Source: an uncultured Clostridia bacterium (GTDB lineage: Bacteria; Bacillota; Clostridia; TANB77; CAG-465). From it: DNA of 19,914 nucleotides. The stretch lies in the NCBI GenBank assembly GCA_934130325.1, contig CAKOYA010000022.1:1-19914 (forward strand), written 5' to 3'. Numbering within the stretch: position 1 is the first letter of the stretch; the number at the start of each line of letters is the position of its first letter. The position numbers and the translations under genes were made by a program. Positions 1 through 6,366 of this stretch are shown here, in pieces. Under the pieces are notes generated by a model, which made no database searches, was not told the DNA's origin, and saw nothing but the letters and a program-made list of their open reading frames with translations.

Positions 1-155
1 AATTTATCTAATCTTTCATCTGGTACAGCTACTACCCCAACATTTGGCTCTATTGTACAAAATGGATAATTTGCACACTCTGCTCCAGCTTTTGTTATAC
101 TATTAAATAATGTACTTTTTCCTACATTTGGCAAGCCAACAATTCCTAATTTCAT
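1..155 (-). CDS. ychF: YchF/Obg-like ATPase, N-terminal fragment
   Basis: The gene runs off the left edge of the window; only the first 51 codons are present. They begin MKLGIVGLPNVGKSTLFN and continue through ANYPFCTIEPNVG and VPDERLDK. The P-loop GLPNVGKS and the YPFCTIEPN switch segment are characteristic of the redox-regulated YchF/OLA1 ATPase, a universally conserved TRAFAC-class protein of about 365 aa that binds ribosomes and prefers ATP over GTP. The start at 155 has a purine-rich ribosome site (GAAAGGAAAGAG). It lies 74 bp downstream of the thrS stop on the same strand, so it could be read through from thrS. The gap between them holds a hairpin repeat. Family assignment is firm; the remaining three quarters cannot be seen. 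Confidence 0.93.
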   Translation of the reverse strand, partial: MKLGIVGLPNVGKSTLFNSITKAGAECANYPFCTIEPNVGVVAVPDERLDK

Positions 156-181
156 CTCTACTCTTTCCTTTCTTTAAATCA

Positions 182-231
182 TGTATGTAACTGCGTTTTA
201 AACAAAAGTAACGCAGCCAAAATTATAATTA
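182..231. repeat. Hairpin repeat, short copy (thrS 3' end)
   Basis: On the plus strand the segment reads TATGTAACTGCGTT, a short AT-rich loop, then AACGCAG and AAAATTATAATT. CTGCGTT and AACGCAG pair as a 7-bp stem. The same block recurs almost base for base at about 13783-13830, where one stem base differs (C for T) but still pairs as G-U in the minus-strand transcript. The short copy corresponds to the right half of the 125-bp palindromic element at 13718-13842. Its end overlaps the thrS stop codon. There is no U-run after the stem, so it is not a classical terminator. Confidence 0.6.
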
Positions 232-2142
232 TTTTTCAACTCTTACACGTTTAATAAAATCTTTAATACTCTCTGATCCCATATCTCCATCTTCTCTAGA
301 ACGAACAGCAACAGTATTAGTCTCCTGTTCCTTATCACCAACAACAAGCATAAAAGGAACTTTTTCCAATTGAGCCTTTCTAATTCTATAACCTATTTTT
401 TCATTATCAGAATCAACTTCAACTCTAATACCAAGATTAAACAACTCATCATAAATCTTATTTGCATAATCAACATGTTTCTCACTTATAGGCAATACTT
501 TTACCTGAACAGGTGCTAACCATAATGGAAAAGCCCCTTTAGTTTCTTCTATTAAAAATGCCAAAAATCTATCAAATGTTCCTAATATAGCTCTATGAAT
601 TACAACTGGTCTATGTGCTTCTCCGTCTTTTCCTATATATTCTAGTTTAAATCTTTGTGGTAACAAGAAATCTAATTGACATGTTGAAATTGTTACATCA
701 TGTCCTACAGCTGTTTTTATTTGAACATCTAATTTAGGACCATAAAAAGCTGCTTCTCCTTCTGCTTCATAGAAATTCAAATTTAATTCCGTTAAAATTT
801 CTCGTAATTGATTTTCTGCTATCTCCCACATTTCATCATCATCAAAATATTTTTCTTTATTATTTTTATCTCTTAAAGATAATCTAAAGCTATAATCCTT
901 AAATCCAAAATCTTTGTATACTGACAATATCAATTGCACAACTTTTCCAAATTCTTCTTTTATTTGATCTGGTCTTACAAATAAGTGTGCATCATTTTGG
1001 CACATTTCGCGAACTCTTTCTAGACCACAAACTGCACCAGAATTTTCATATCTAAAATCATGTGCAAGTTCCCCTATTCTTATAGGTAAATCTCTATATG
1101 AATGCATTTTATTTTTATAAATCAACATATGATGTGGACAATTCATTGGTCTTAACACCATCTCTTCATTATCCATTTTCATTACTGGAAACATATCTTC
1201 TTTATAGTGATCCCAATGTCCACTTGTTTTATATAATGCAACATTTGCCATAGAAGGTGTATACACATGTTTATATCCCATTGCAATTTCTTTATCTTGA
1301 ATATATCTTTCTAATATTCTTCTTACTGTTGCACCATTTGGCAAATACATTGGCAATGCTGAGCCTACAAGTTCATGTGTCATAAACAATTCCAATTCTT
1401 TTCCAATTTTTCTGTGATCTCTATTTTTTGCATCTTCTAATTTAGCCATATATTCTTCCATCATTGATGCTTTTGGAAATGATATTGCATAAATTCTTTG
1501 CAACATTTTATTATGTTCATCACCTCTCCAATAAGCTCCTGATGATGATAATATTTTTATTGATTTTATTTTTCCAGTACTCATTAAATGTGGGCCTGCA
1601 CATAAGTCTGTAAAATCTCCTTGTTTATAAAAACTAATTTCTTCACCTTCTGGCAATTCATTAATTAATTCTTGTTTATAAGGTTGTTCTTTCATTAATT
1701 CTAAAGCTTCCTTTTTTGGCAAAGCAAATCTTTCTATTTTAATATCTTCTTTTATAATTTTTTTCATTTCTTCTTCTATTTTTGCTTTATCCTCATCTGT
1801 AAATGGTTTTTCTACATCAAAATCATAGTAAAATCCTTCATTTATACTTGGACCTATTGCAAATTTAACATTTGGAAATAATCTTTGCACAGCTTGTGCC
1901 ATAATATGTGATGTTGTATGCCAATATGCTTTCTTTCCATCTAAATCTTCTTCATTAAAAGTGTGTATTACCAAATTGCAATCTTCTTGAATTTCATAAC
2001 GTAAATCTTTGATTTCTCCATCTATTTCTCCACATGTTGCTACTCTTGCTAATCCTTCACTTATTTTTTTAGCCACTTCTAATATTGTAGCTCCTTGCTC
2101 TACTTCTATTTTAGAGCCATCTTTTAATGTTACTTTTACCAT
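229..2142 (-). CDS. thrS: Threonyl-tRNA synthetase
   Basis: Class II synthetase that charges tRNA-Thr and edits Ser-tRNA-Thr. From the chosen start (MVKVTLKDGSKIEVEQG) it is 637 aa, matching the usual ~640. Residues 1-60 are the TGS domain. The editing domain follows, with HTTSH (H75, H79) and CAGPH. Next comes the catalytic core, with RPMNCPHHM (zinc ligand Cys), motif 2 around AHDFRYENSG and motif 3 near HRAILGTFDRF. The C-terminal anticodon-binding domain contains QVKVLPIS and KIGYRIRKAQ. An in-frame upstream codon at 2256 would add 38 residues, but that stretch lies in the T-box terminator region and has no family similarity. The start at 2142 has a GGGG ribosome site 9 nt upstream. Expression is controlled by the T-box leader immediately upstream. 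Confidence 0.97.
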   Translation of the reverse strand: MVKVTLKDGSKIEVEQGATILEVAKKISEGLARVATCGEIDGEIKDLRYEIQEDCNLVIHTFNEEDLDGKKAYWHTTSHIMAQAVQRLFPNVKFAIGPSINEGFYYDFDVEKPFTDEDKAKIEEEMKKIIKEDIKIERFALPKKEALELMKEQPYKQELINELPEGEEISFYKQGDFTDLCAGPHLMSTGKIKSIKILSSSGAYWRGDEHNKMLQRIYAISFPKASMMEEYMAKLEDAKNRDHRKIGKELELFMTHELVGSALPMYLPNGATVRRILERYIQDKEIAMGYKHVYTPSMANVALYKTSGHWDHYKEDMFPVMKMDNEEMVLRPMNCPHHMLIYKNKMHSYRDLPIRIGELAHDFRYENSGAVCGLERVREMCQNDAHLFVRPDQIKEEFGKVVQLILSVYKDFGFKDYSFRLSLRDKNNKEKYFDDDEMWEIAENQLREILTELNLNFYEAEGEAAFYGPKLDVQIKTAVGHDVTISTCQLDFLLPQRFKLEYIGKDGEAHRPVVIHRAILGTFDRFLAFLIEETKGAFPLWLAPVQVKVLPISEKHVDYANKIYDELFNLGIRVEVDSDNEKIGYRIRKAQLEKVPFMLVVGDKEQETNTVAVRSREDGDMGSESIKDFIKRVRVEK

Positions 2143-2237
2143 TTGGCATTTCCCCTTTCTATATACTTTTTTGCTAATAGGTACATTGTTTTTTCTATAT
2201 TCTAGGAAGTTCGGTTCGGAGAATTTTCCTAGAATAT

Positions 2238-2273
2238 AAAAAACTCCCATTAGCATAAATAACTAATAGGAGT
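2238..2273 (-). terminator. T-box conditional terminator
   Basis: In the minus-strand RNA, ACUCCUAUUAG (2273-2263) pairs with CUAAUGGGAGU (2253-2243) around a 9-nt loop, followed by a run of U (2242-2238). It begins just after the T-box motif, as expected for the mutually exclusive terminator of a T-box leader. Confidence 0.88.
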
Positions 2274-2447
2274 GCATATACACGGTTCCATCCTTTATTT
2301 TCCTTAATTTACAAGATTATAACGTATCTTATCCGTCTAGCTTATTCACTAGAAGTATAAAGAGTTAGTTTTCAAATATTCCTCCTTAGACTAGCTTCCA
2401 GCCTTTGACCAATCTTCTCTTTAAGTGGTTTATATTTTACTCTTCTC
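2238..2447 (-). promoter_or_regulatory. T-box leader of thrS (specifier ACU)
   Basis: The minus-strand leader has T-box parts in order. A stem I base pairs AGAAG (2446-2442) with CUUCU (2355-2351). A specifier-loop segment AAAACUAAC holds the Thr codon ACU at 2369-2367 followed by A. The conserved T-box AAAGGAUGGAACCGUG spans 2296-2281. An intrinsic terminator follows. In the known mechanism, uncharged tRNA pairs its anticodon with the specifier and its NCCA end with UGGN, which stabilises the antiterminator and allows thrS transcription. Here N is A, which calls for a U73 discriminator. Specifier assignment is by eye but agrees with the gene. Confidence 0.9.
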
Positions 2448-2481
2448 TTATTACTTTTAATTATGTAACTTTTACAAATAT

Positions 2482-2510
2482 ATTCTAATACTTTTTTTTT
2501 CAAAAGTCAA
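2482..2510 (-). promoter_or_regulatory. Sigma-A promoter of the thrS leader
   Basis: On the minus strand TTGACT (2510-2505) is separated by exactly 17 bp from TAGAAT (2487-2482). The predicted start is near 2475, giving a leader of about 330 nt, the usual size for a T-box mRNA. Confidence 0.8.
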
Positions 2511-2519
2511 TAAATTTTA

Positions 2520-2548
2520 TTTACATTTTTTATTTTTTAAGTTATAAT
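2520..2548 (+). promoter_or_regulatory. Sigma-A promoter of tRNA-Thr
   Basis: TTTACA (2520-2525), a 17-bp spacer, then TATAAT (2543-2548). It diverges from the thrS promoter with only 9 bp between the two -35 boxes. The predicted start near 2555 falls on a small hairpin, leaving about 75 nt of precursor 5' of the tRNA. Confidence 0.72.
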
Positions 2549-2553
2549 AAAGA

Positions 2554-2580
2554 TGTTTTTGGGGACGGACTCAAAAAACA
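2554..2580 (+). repeat. GGGGACGG hairpin, REP-like relic
   Basis: TGTTTTT, loop GGGGACGGACTC, AAAAAACA: a short stem capped by a GGGGACGG loop. GGGGACGG-type hairpins are common intergenic repeats in Firmicutes and are often found near Y1/REP-associated transposase genes. No transposase is present here, so this is a probable relic. The family link is from memory and not checked. Confidence 0.4.
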
Positions 2581-2628
2581 CCACTTTCAAATCTAGTTTT
2601 AACACAATATACACTAAAATTTTATTAT

Positions 2629-2704
2629 GCCTTTATAGCTCAGTTGGTAGAGTGCAGCCTTGGTAAGGCTGAGGTCACGGGTTCAATTCCCGTTAAAGGC
2701 CCCA
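2629..2704 (+). tRNA. tRNA-Thr (anticodon GGU)
   Basis: A complete cloverleaf. The acceptor stem is GCCTTTA/TAAAGGC, the D arm GCTC-AGTTGGTA-GAGT, the anticodon arm CAGCC-TTGGTAA-GGCTG with anticodon GGT, the variable loop AGGTC, and the T arm ACGGG-TTCAATT-CCCGT. CCA is encoded (2702-2704). GGU reads ACC and ACU, so it should match the ACU specifier of the thrS leader. The base before CCA (2701) is C, which is unusual: in bacteria a C73 discriminator is normally seen in tRNA-His. It would also mismatch the A in the UGGA of the T-box. A rho-independent terminator follows directly. Confidence 0.95.
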
Positions 2705-2708
2705 GTAT

Positions 2709-2754
2709 AAAACACTGATATTTGCTTTTTCTAGCAAAATACCAGTGTTTTTTT
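2709..2754 (+). terminator. Terminator of tRNA-Thr
   Basis: AACACTG-A-TATTTGC pairs with GCAAAATA-C-CAGTGTT and is followed by a run of seven or more T. Its far side touches the sigH stop codon at 2753-2755, so it separates the convergent genes. Confidence 0.88.
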
Positions 2755-3388
2755 ATAGCATTTTATTATTTGCTTTTTTTCGTATTCTTTGGATTGCATT
2801 ATCAACAGATTTAACAGGTGTATCAAATCTTTTAGCAATAACTTCATAGCTTTCCCCTAATACTAATCTATCCAAAACTTGTTTTTCAAATTTACTAAGT
2901 GATTCAGTTATCGTCTTTTCAATTTCTTTATAATACTCATTTTTCATCATAGTCTCCAAAGGATCTTCAAATGTTTTATTATTATATGTTTCTAATAATT
3001 CAACTCCATCATCCTCATTTGAATATGCAGCTGTATTTAATGAAATACATGAATTTAAAGGCATATGTTTTTGTCTATTTGATGTTTTTATTGCTGTTAT
3101 CAATTGTCTTTCTATACATATGTTAGCAAAAGTCTTAAACTTATTTTGCTTTTCTTTGTCAAAACTTTTTATAGCCTTATATAAGCCTATCATTCCCTCT
3201 TGAATAATATCTTCTTTTTCAGCTCCTATAATAAAATATTTACCAACTTTATTATTCACTAGTGGCTTGTACTTATTTAGCAAATAAGTCAATGCTTGTT
3301 CATTTCCATTTTGTATTTCTACTATAATTTCCTCATCTTCTAAATTATTATATTTGTCTGTTGTATAGTATATATTCTTATTTTGCAT
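2753..3388 (-). CDS. sigH: RNA polymerase sigma-H factor (early sporulation)
   Basis: A 211-aa sigma-70 family protein. Region 2 has IIGAEKEDIIQEGMIGLYKA, FKTFANICIERQLITAIKT and RQKHMPLNS, closely matching the SigH/Spo0H signature of Bacillus and Clostridium. Region 4 near the C-terminus has VLGESYEVIAKRF and VKSVDNAIQRIRKK, the -35-binding helix-turn-helix. In known systems SigH drives entry into sporulation through spo0A, spoIIA and spoIIE. The start at 3388 (MQNKN) is preceded by GGAGG 11 nt upstream. A possible TTG start six codons earlier overlaps that ribosome site and is rejected. The gene follows the GH18 gene by 38 bp, so the two probably share a transcript. No RNA polymerase or secE/nusG neighbours, usual beside sigH in many Firmicutes, are in view. 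Confidence 0.93.
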   Translation of the reverse strand: MQNKNIYYTTDKYNNLEDEEIIVEIQNGNEQALTYLLNKYKPLVNNKVGKYFIIGAEKEDIIQEGMIGLYKAIKSFDKEKQNKFKTFANICIERQLITAIKTSNRQKHMPLNSCISLNTAAYSNEDDGVELLETYNNKTFEDPLETMMKNEYYKEIEKTITESLSKFEKQVLDRLVLGESYEVIAKRFDTPVKSVDNAIQRIRKKANNKML

Positions 3389-3426
3389 ATGTCTAAAAAC
3401 CTCCAAATGTATCTTCCTGATTTATA

Positions 3427-5121
3427 TTACTTCAAAGCATCTTGGAATACATCCCATACTTCATCAGTTTCCATTCCTTTTTCCCATGATGCTATTCCAC
3501 CTAATTTATAATTAGTAATCAAACTAACTTTCTCTTTTAAAGATTTTATATCTTCAATCCACATTTTTTTCACATTATTTCCATCTTTATATTCTACATA
3601 ATATTGTTTTAATTTATCATCCCATTTTCTCTCTACATTTGATGGAATTGTATCATCTATGTCTTTCATAGAAACAACTGATTTTTTTGTTACTTTACCA
3701 GAACTATCTTCTGTCCATAATCTTGTATAAAGTGGAACCGCTAATATTAATTTTTCTGGTGCAACCTCTTCTGTTTCTAAAAATTTCTTTACTCCTAATT
3801 CAACCCAATCATATCCAGCTGTTGTTCCAGCTTTTGTACTTGATTCTCCATATTCATCATACGCCATAAATATAATATAGTCTGCCACATCACCTATTAC
3901 ATGTCTATCAAAACATAATGACCATGTATCACTTCCATCAGGAGCAGTTACATCAACTGATAACACAAGTCCTAATTCTTTCATTCTTGGCTCTAATTCT
4001 ATAATAAATCTTGAATATAAATCTTTATCATCTTTTCTCATATTTTCAAAATCAATATTTATTCCATCCAATTTATATTTTACACAAACATTTATTATTG
4101 ATTCTATTAAGGCTTTTCTTTTTTCATAGCTATTCATTATTTTTGATGTTGTATCCATCATAGTGCTATCTCCAGCATTTTGAACCATAGGCCATATTTT
4201 GCAATTATTATTACGTGCCCATTCTAGATATGCTTGTCCTCTTTCTCCTATATTTTCTACTAAATTACCATTTTTATCAATACTAAAGAATGATGGTGAT
4301 ACAACATTTATTCCATCTAATTTAGTATCTGTTCTATCTGGTGCTGTTGCTACTTGTGAATAATAATCCCATACTAAATTTACTTTATCTTGGATTTGTT
4401 TTTCTTCTTCCATATCTTGTCTTGCAACAACTTCATTTGCCAATTTATTTGATTTTACATATCCAATTTTTCCTTCTTCTGTTCTTATTTTAGCATATCC
4501 ATTTTCATTTGATATTACTATTACACATTCACCTTTTTTTACTCTATCAACTGTTTTTGCTATAAATTTTGTACTTGATTTTACAGGTTGATTTGAATTC
4601 AAAATAGCTTTTCTTTGTTCTTTACTAAGTGAATCTATAACCAAAACTTTTGTACTTTCTATATTATTTATTTCGATATCATACACATCTTTAAGTTCAG
4701 AAATTGGTAAATAAATTGTATCATCTTTTTTTATTGCATGTGCATATGTTGTTTTTTCTGAACCATTTATTGTTACAACATTTTTGTCAAAACCTATTTC
4801 TGCTATTTTTTTATTATATGTTGTTATAATTTGCTCTGTATCTTTATCTTCATATATATATTTATCAAAGAAATTTCCTAAATCTTGTTTTGATATATAT
4901 ATTTCCCCATTTTCTATTAATATGTCTTTTTTCAAGTTTCCCGTTACATTTCTATTATTTATTACTAAATTTGTTGTTTTATTTTTCCCTATTACTATAT
5001 AATCATTTGCTATATATGCAATTATGCCTAATATTATTATTCCTATTATTATAAAAACAATTCTTTTTCTCTTTATTTTGGCTGTACTTTTTAATGTTTT
5101 TGCTTCTTTTGCATGCTTCAT
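3427..5121 (-). CDS. Membrane-anchored GH18 glycoside hydrolase with SH3 domain
   Basis: A 564-aa surface enzyme. A short basic N-terminus is followed by one membrane helix (about residues 20-43, IVFIIIGIIILGIIAYIA) without a cleavage site, so it is probably an anchor. Residues ~50-170 resemble the copper-amine-oxidase-N type stalk domain (YISKQDLG, YLPISEL). Residues ~180-230 form a bacterial SH3 domain (KKGECVIVIS, GYAKIRTEEGKIGYVKS). Residues ~245-564 are a GH18 barrel with the catalytic strand LDGINIDFEN. D357 and E359 are the catalytic pair; the first D of the usual second DxD is N355, as is common in the YaaH/YdhD branch. The C-terminal GGIASWEKG is also typical. Family members act on peptidoglycan or chitin-like glycans, several in spore cortex degradation. 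Substrate is inferred only. The start has AAAGGATG upstream, and the gene lies directly upstream of sigH. Confidence 0.9.
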   Translation of the reverse strand: MKHAKEAKTLKSTAKIKRKRIVFIIIGIIILGIIAYIANDYIVIGKNKTTNLVINNRNVTGNLKKDILIENGEIYISKQDLGNFFDKYIYEDKDTEQIITTYNKKIAEIGFDKNVVTINGSEKTTYAHAIKKDDTIYLPISELKDVYDIEINNIESTKVLVIDSLSKEQRKAILNSNQPVKSSTKFIAKTVDRVKKGECVIVISNENGYAKIRTEEGKIGYVKSNKLANEVVARQDMEEEKQIQDKVNLVWDYYSQVATAPDRTDTKLDGINVVSPSFFSIDKNGNLVENIGERGQAYLEWARNNNCKIWPMVQNAGDSTMMDTTSKIMNSYEKRKALIESIINVCVKYKLDGINIDFENMRKDDKDLYSRFIIELEPRMKELGLVLSVDVTAPDGSDTWSLCFDRHVIGDVADYIIFMAYDEYGESSTKAGTTAGYDWVELGVKKFLETEEVAPEKLILAVPLYTRLWTEDSSGKVTKKSVVSMKDIDDTIPSNVERKWDDKLKQYYVEYKDGNNVKKMWIEDIKSLKEKVSLITNYKLGGIASWEKGMETDEVWDVFQDALK

Positions 5122-5345
5122 TTTTTATCATCCTTTCGCTTTTGATTTACACATTTTTTGTTTCTGGACCTAGTATATCATATATTTTTACTTTTTACTA
5201 CTTTTTTTCAAATTTTTTTATATTATAGAGAATTTTTCAAACTTGATAGCAAAACACACATAAATAACATTCAATAAACTTGCAACATTTTTGTCTCATT
5301 TTATATTTTATATGCATATAATGTCATTAAAAGGAGGAATTTTAA
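5122..5345. promoter_or_regulatory. Divergent GH18/cotJ promoter region
   Basis: A 224-bp AT-rich gap between divergent genes. On the plus strand CATATAAT (5315-5322) preceded by TCATTTT (5296-5302) loosely resembles a sigma-E-type mother-cell promoter, which would fit cotJ. The spacing is shorter than ideal, so this is tentative. The strong cotJA ribosome site AAGGAGG sits at 5331-5337. On the minus strand TATACT (5177-5172) could serve the GH18 gene but has no good -35 box. Confidence 0.4.
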
Positions 5346-5705
5346 ATGTTTAGAAGAAATAGAACTTGTTGCTGTATGAACAACAACATTGACAATGATA
5401 CTAATACTCAAAACATATTAGAAGATACATGTGATAATGTTGTCTCTTATTCAGATGACATATATGATAGTTGTAACTGTGGTTTTGATGAAGAGCTTAG
5501 CCTTTTCCCAGAAAACCCTATGTTAGCTCAAAGCTATGTTCCTATTCAATATATGGATAAAACTTTTAAACCTTGTGTTGGTTTAAAAATGGGAACTATT
5601 TTTCCAGAATTAGTTAGCCCTTATTTTCCTGGGCAATCTATGGAAGAAATCAATTATATTTCAGAAACAAATGAAATTGGAAAGGGGTGCAATAAATGTT
5701 GTTAG
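5346..5705 (+). CDS. cotJA: Spore coat protein CotJA
   Basis: A 119-aa protein whose second half matches the CotJA family: SYVPIQYMDKTFKPCVGLKMGTIFPELVSPYFPGQS. Its N-terminus is longer than the ~80-aa Bacillus protein, and both ends are Cys-rich (CCCM, CNKCC), perhaps for cross-linking in the coat. CotJA is a small inner-coat polypeptide expressed in the mother cell and needed for assembly of CotJC. The ribosome site AAAGGAGG precedes the ATG. The end overlaps cotJB by 10 bp, indicating translational coupling in a cotJABC operon. Confidence 0.93.
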   Translation: MFRRNRTCCCMNNNIDNDTNTQNILEDTCDNVVSYSDDIYDSCNCGFDEELSLFPENPMLAQSYVPIQYMDKTFKPCVGLKMGTIFPELVSPYFPGQSMEEINYISETNEIGKGCNKCC

Positions 5706-6106
5706 ATGAAAATAGAAATTGTAATTGTGGAATGAATAATATGAATTCTTTTGCACCTTCTGCTGTTGCTGATTTTTCTACTTGCGGTGTTGAAGAAGGC
5801 ACTGTTCTTGCAGTTGATTCACAAAAAGTTAATTCTGATCCTACAAGAAGAGTTAATTGTGAGGCTAGGCGTGATATGATAGAACAAATTCGTAGCCTAG
5901 AATTTGCTATCACAGAACTTGCACTTTATTTAGATACTCACCCTACCGATGAAAAGGCTCTTTGTTTACACAGAAAATATTGTAAAGAATGTAAAGAGTG
6001 TAAAGATAAATATCAAAAGGTATTTGGTCCTTTAACTATTCAATATCCTTGTAACAAATGGAGATGGCTTGAAGAACCTTGGCCTTGGGAAAGGGGGAAT
6101 TTCTAA
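5696..6106 (+). CDS. cotJB: Spore coat protein CotJB
   Basis: A 136-aa protein. A Cys/Asn-rich lead (NRNCNCGMNN) and a variable 40-residue segment are followed by the CotJB domain from about residue 60: RRDMIEQIRSLEFAITELAL, YLDTHPTDEKAL and the C-terminal KWRWLEEPWPWE, hallmark motifs of the family. In B. subtilis CotJB is co-made with CotJA and CotJC and helps deposit the catalase in the coat. The ATG at 5696 has GGAAAGGGG upstream and lies within cotJA. The TAA stop shares its last A with the cotJC ATG. Confidence 0.94.
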   Translation: MLLDENRNCNCGMNNMNSFAPSAVADFSTCGVEEGTVLAVDSQKVNSDPTRRVNCEARRDMIEQIRSLEFAITELALYLDTHPTDEKALCLHRKYCKECKECKDKYQKVFGPLTIQYPCNKWRWLEEPWPWERGNF

Positions 6107-6303
6107 TGTGGACTTATAATAAGACTTTACAATATCCTATTAATATTAAATGTCCTGATCCTCGCCTTGCTAAAGTTATTATTTCTCAATATGGCGGCCC
6201 TGATGGTGAGCTTGCTGCCTCTTTACGTTATCTTTCTCAACGTTTTGGTATGCCTGATCAAAAAGCTAAAGCTATTTTAAATGATATCGGTACAGAAGAA
6301 TGA
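6106..6303 (+). CDS. cotJC: CotJC manganese catalase, 5' exon-like segment
   Basis: Codes for 65 residues beginning MWTYNKTLQYP and ending LNDIGTEE before a TGA created by the inserted element. QYGGPDGELAASLRYL and FGMPDQKAKAILNDIGTEE match the N-terminal third of CotJC, a ferritin-fold manganese catalase of the spore coat of about 190 aa. The break falls inside the metal-binding E-ExxH motif (...TEE | LAHLE...), so this segment alone cannot be an active enzyme. The true start is at 6106, directly coupled to cotJB; an upstream in-frame start at 6079 lies inside cotJB and is rejected. The rest of the gene is intact at 10407-10801, and the joined frame is perfect. It should therefore be regarded as an interrupted gene, not a pseudogene. 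Confidence 0.95.
   Translation: MWTYNKTLQYPINIKCPDPRLAKVIISQYGGPDGELAASLRYLSQRFGMPDQKAKAILNDIGTEE
6289..6301 (+). repeat. attL core, direct repeat GGTACAGAAGAAT
   Basis: A 13-bp sequence repeated exactly at 10394-10406. It is preceded by cotJC codons (GATATC) and followed by the element arm. It codes for Gly-Thr-Glu-Glu in cotJC, so recombination between the two copies is seamless. Confidence 0.93.
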
Positions 6304-6316
6304 GTACCATGATGTT

Positions 6317-6357
6317 GTCAATAGTTAAAGACAGTGATTACAACTTTAACTATTGAC
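6317..6357. repeat. 14-bp inverted repeat beside attL
   Basis: GTCAATAGTTAAAG (6317-6330) and CTTTAACTATTGAC (6344-6357) are perfect inverted copies with a 13-nt loop. The first arm overlaps the last bases of the attL recombinase arm. It also lies just past the recombinase stop, but no U-run follows in that direction. It could be a recombinase or accessory-factor site, or protect the recombinase mRNA 3' end. Confidence 0.6.
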
Positions 6358-6366
6358 TGCAAAACA

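Noticed and set aside
2143..2256. N-terminal extension of ThrRS
   Set aside because: The extra 38 residues overlap the T-box terminator region, resemble nothing in the family, and the internal ATG has the good ribosome site.
5650..5913. Minus-strand 87-aa frame over cotJA/cotJB
   Set aside because: It lies opposite two well-supported coat genes and has no start site or recognisable motif.
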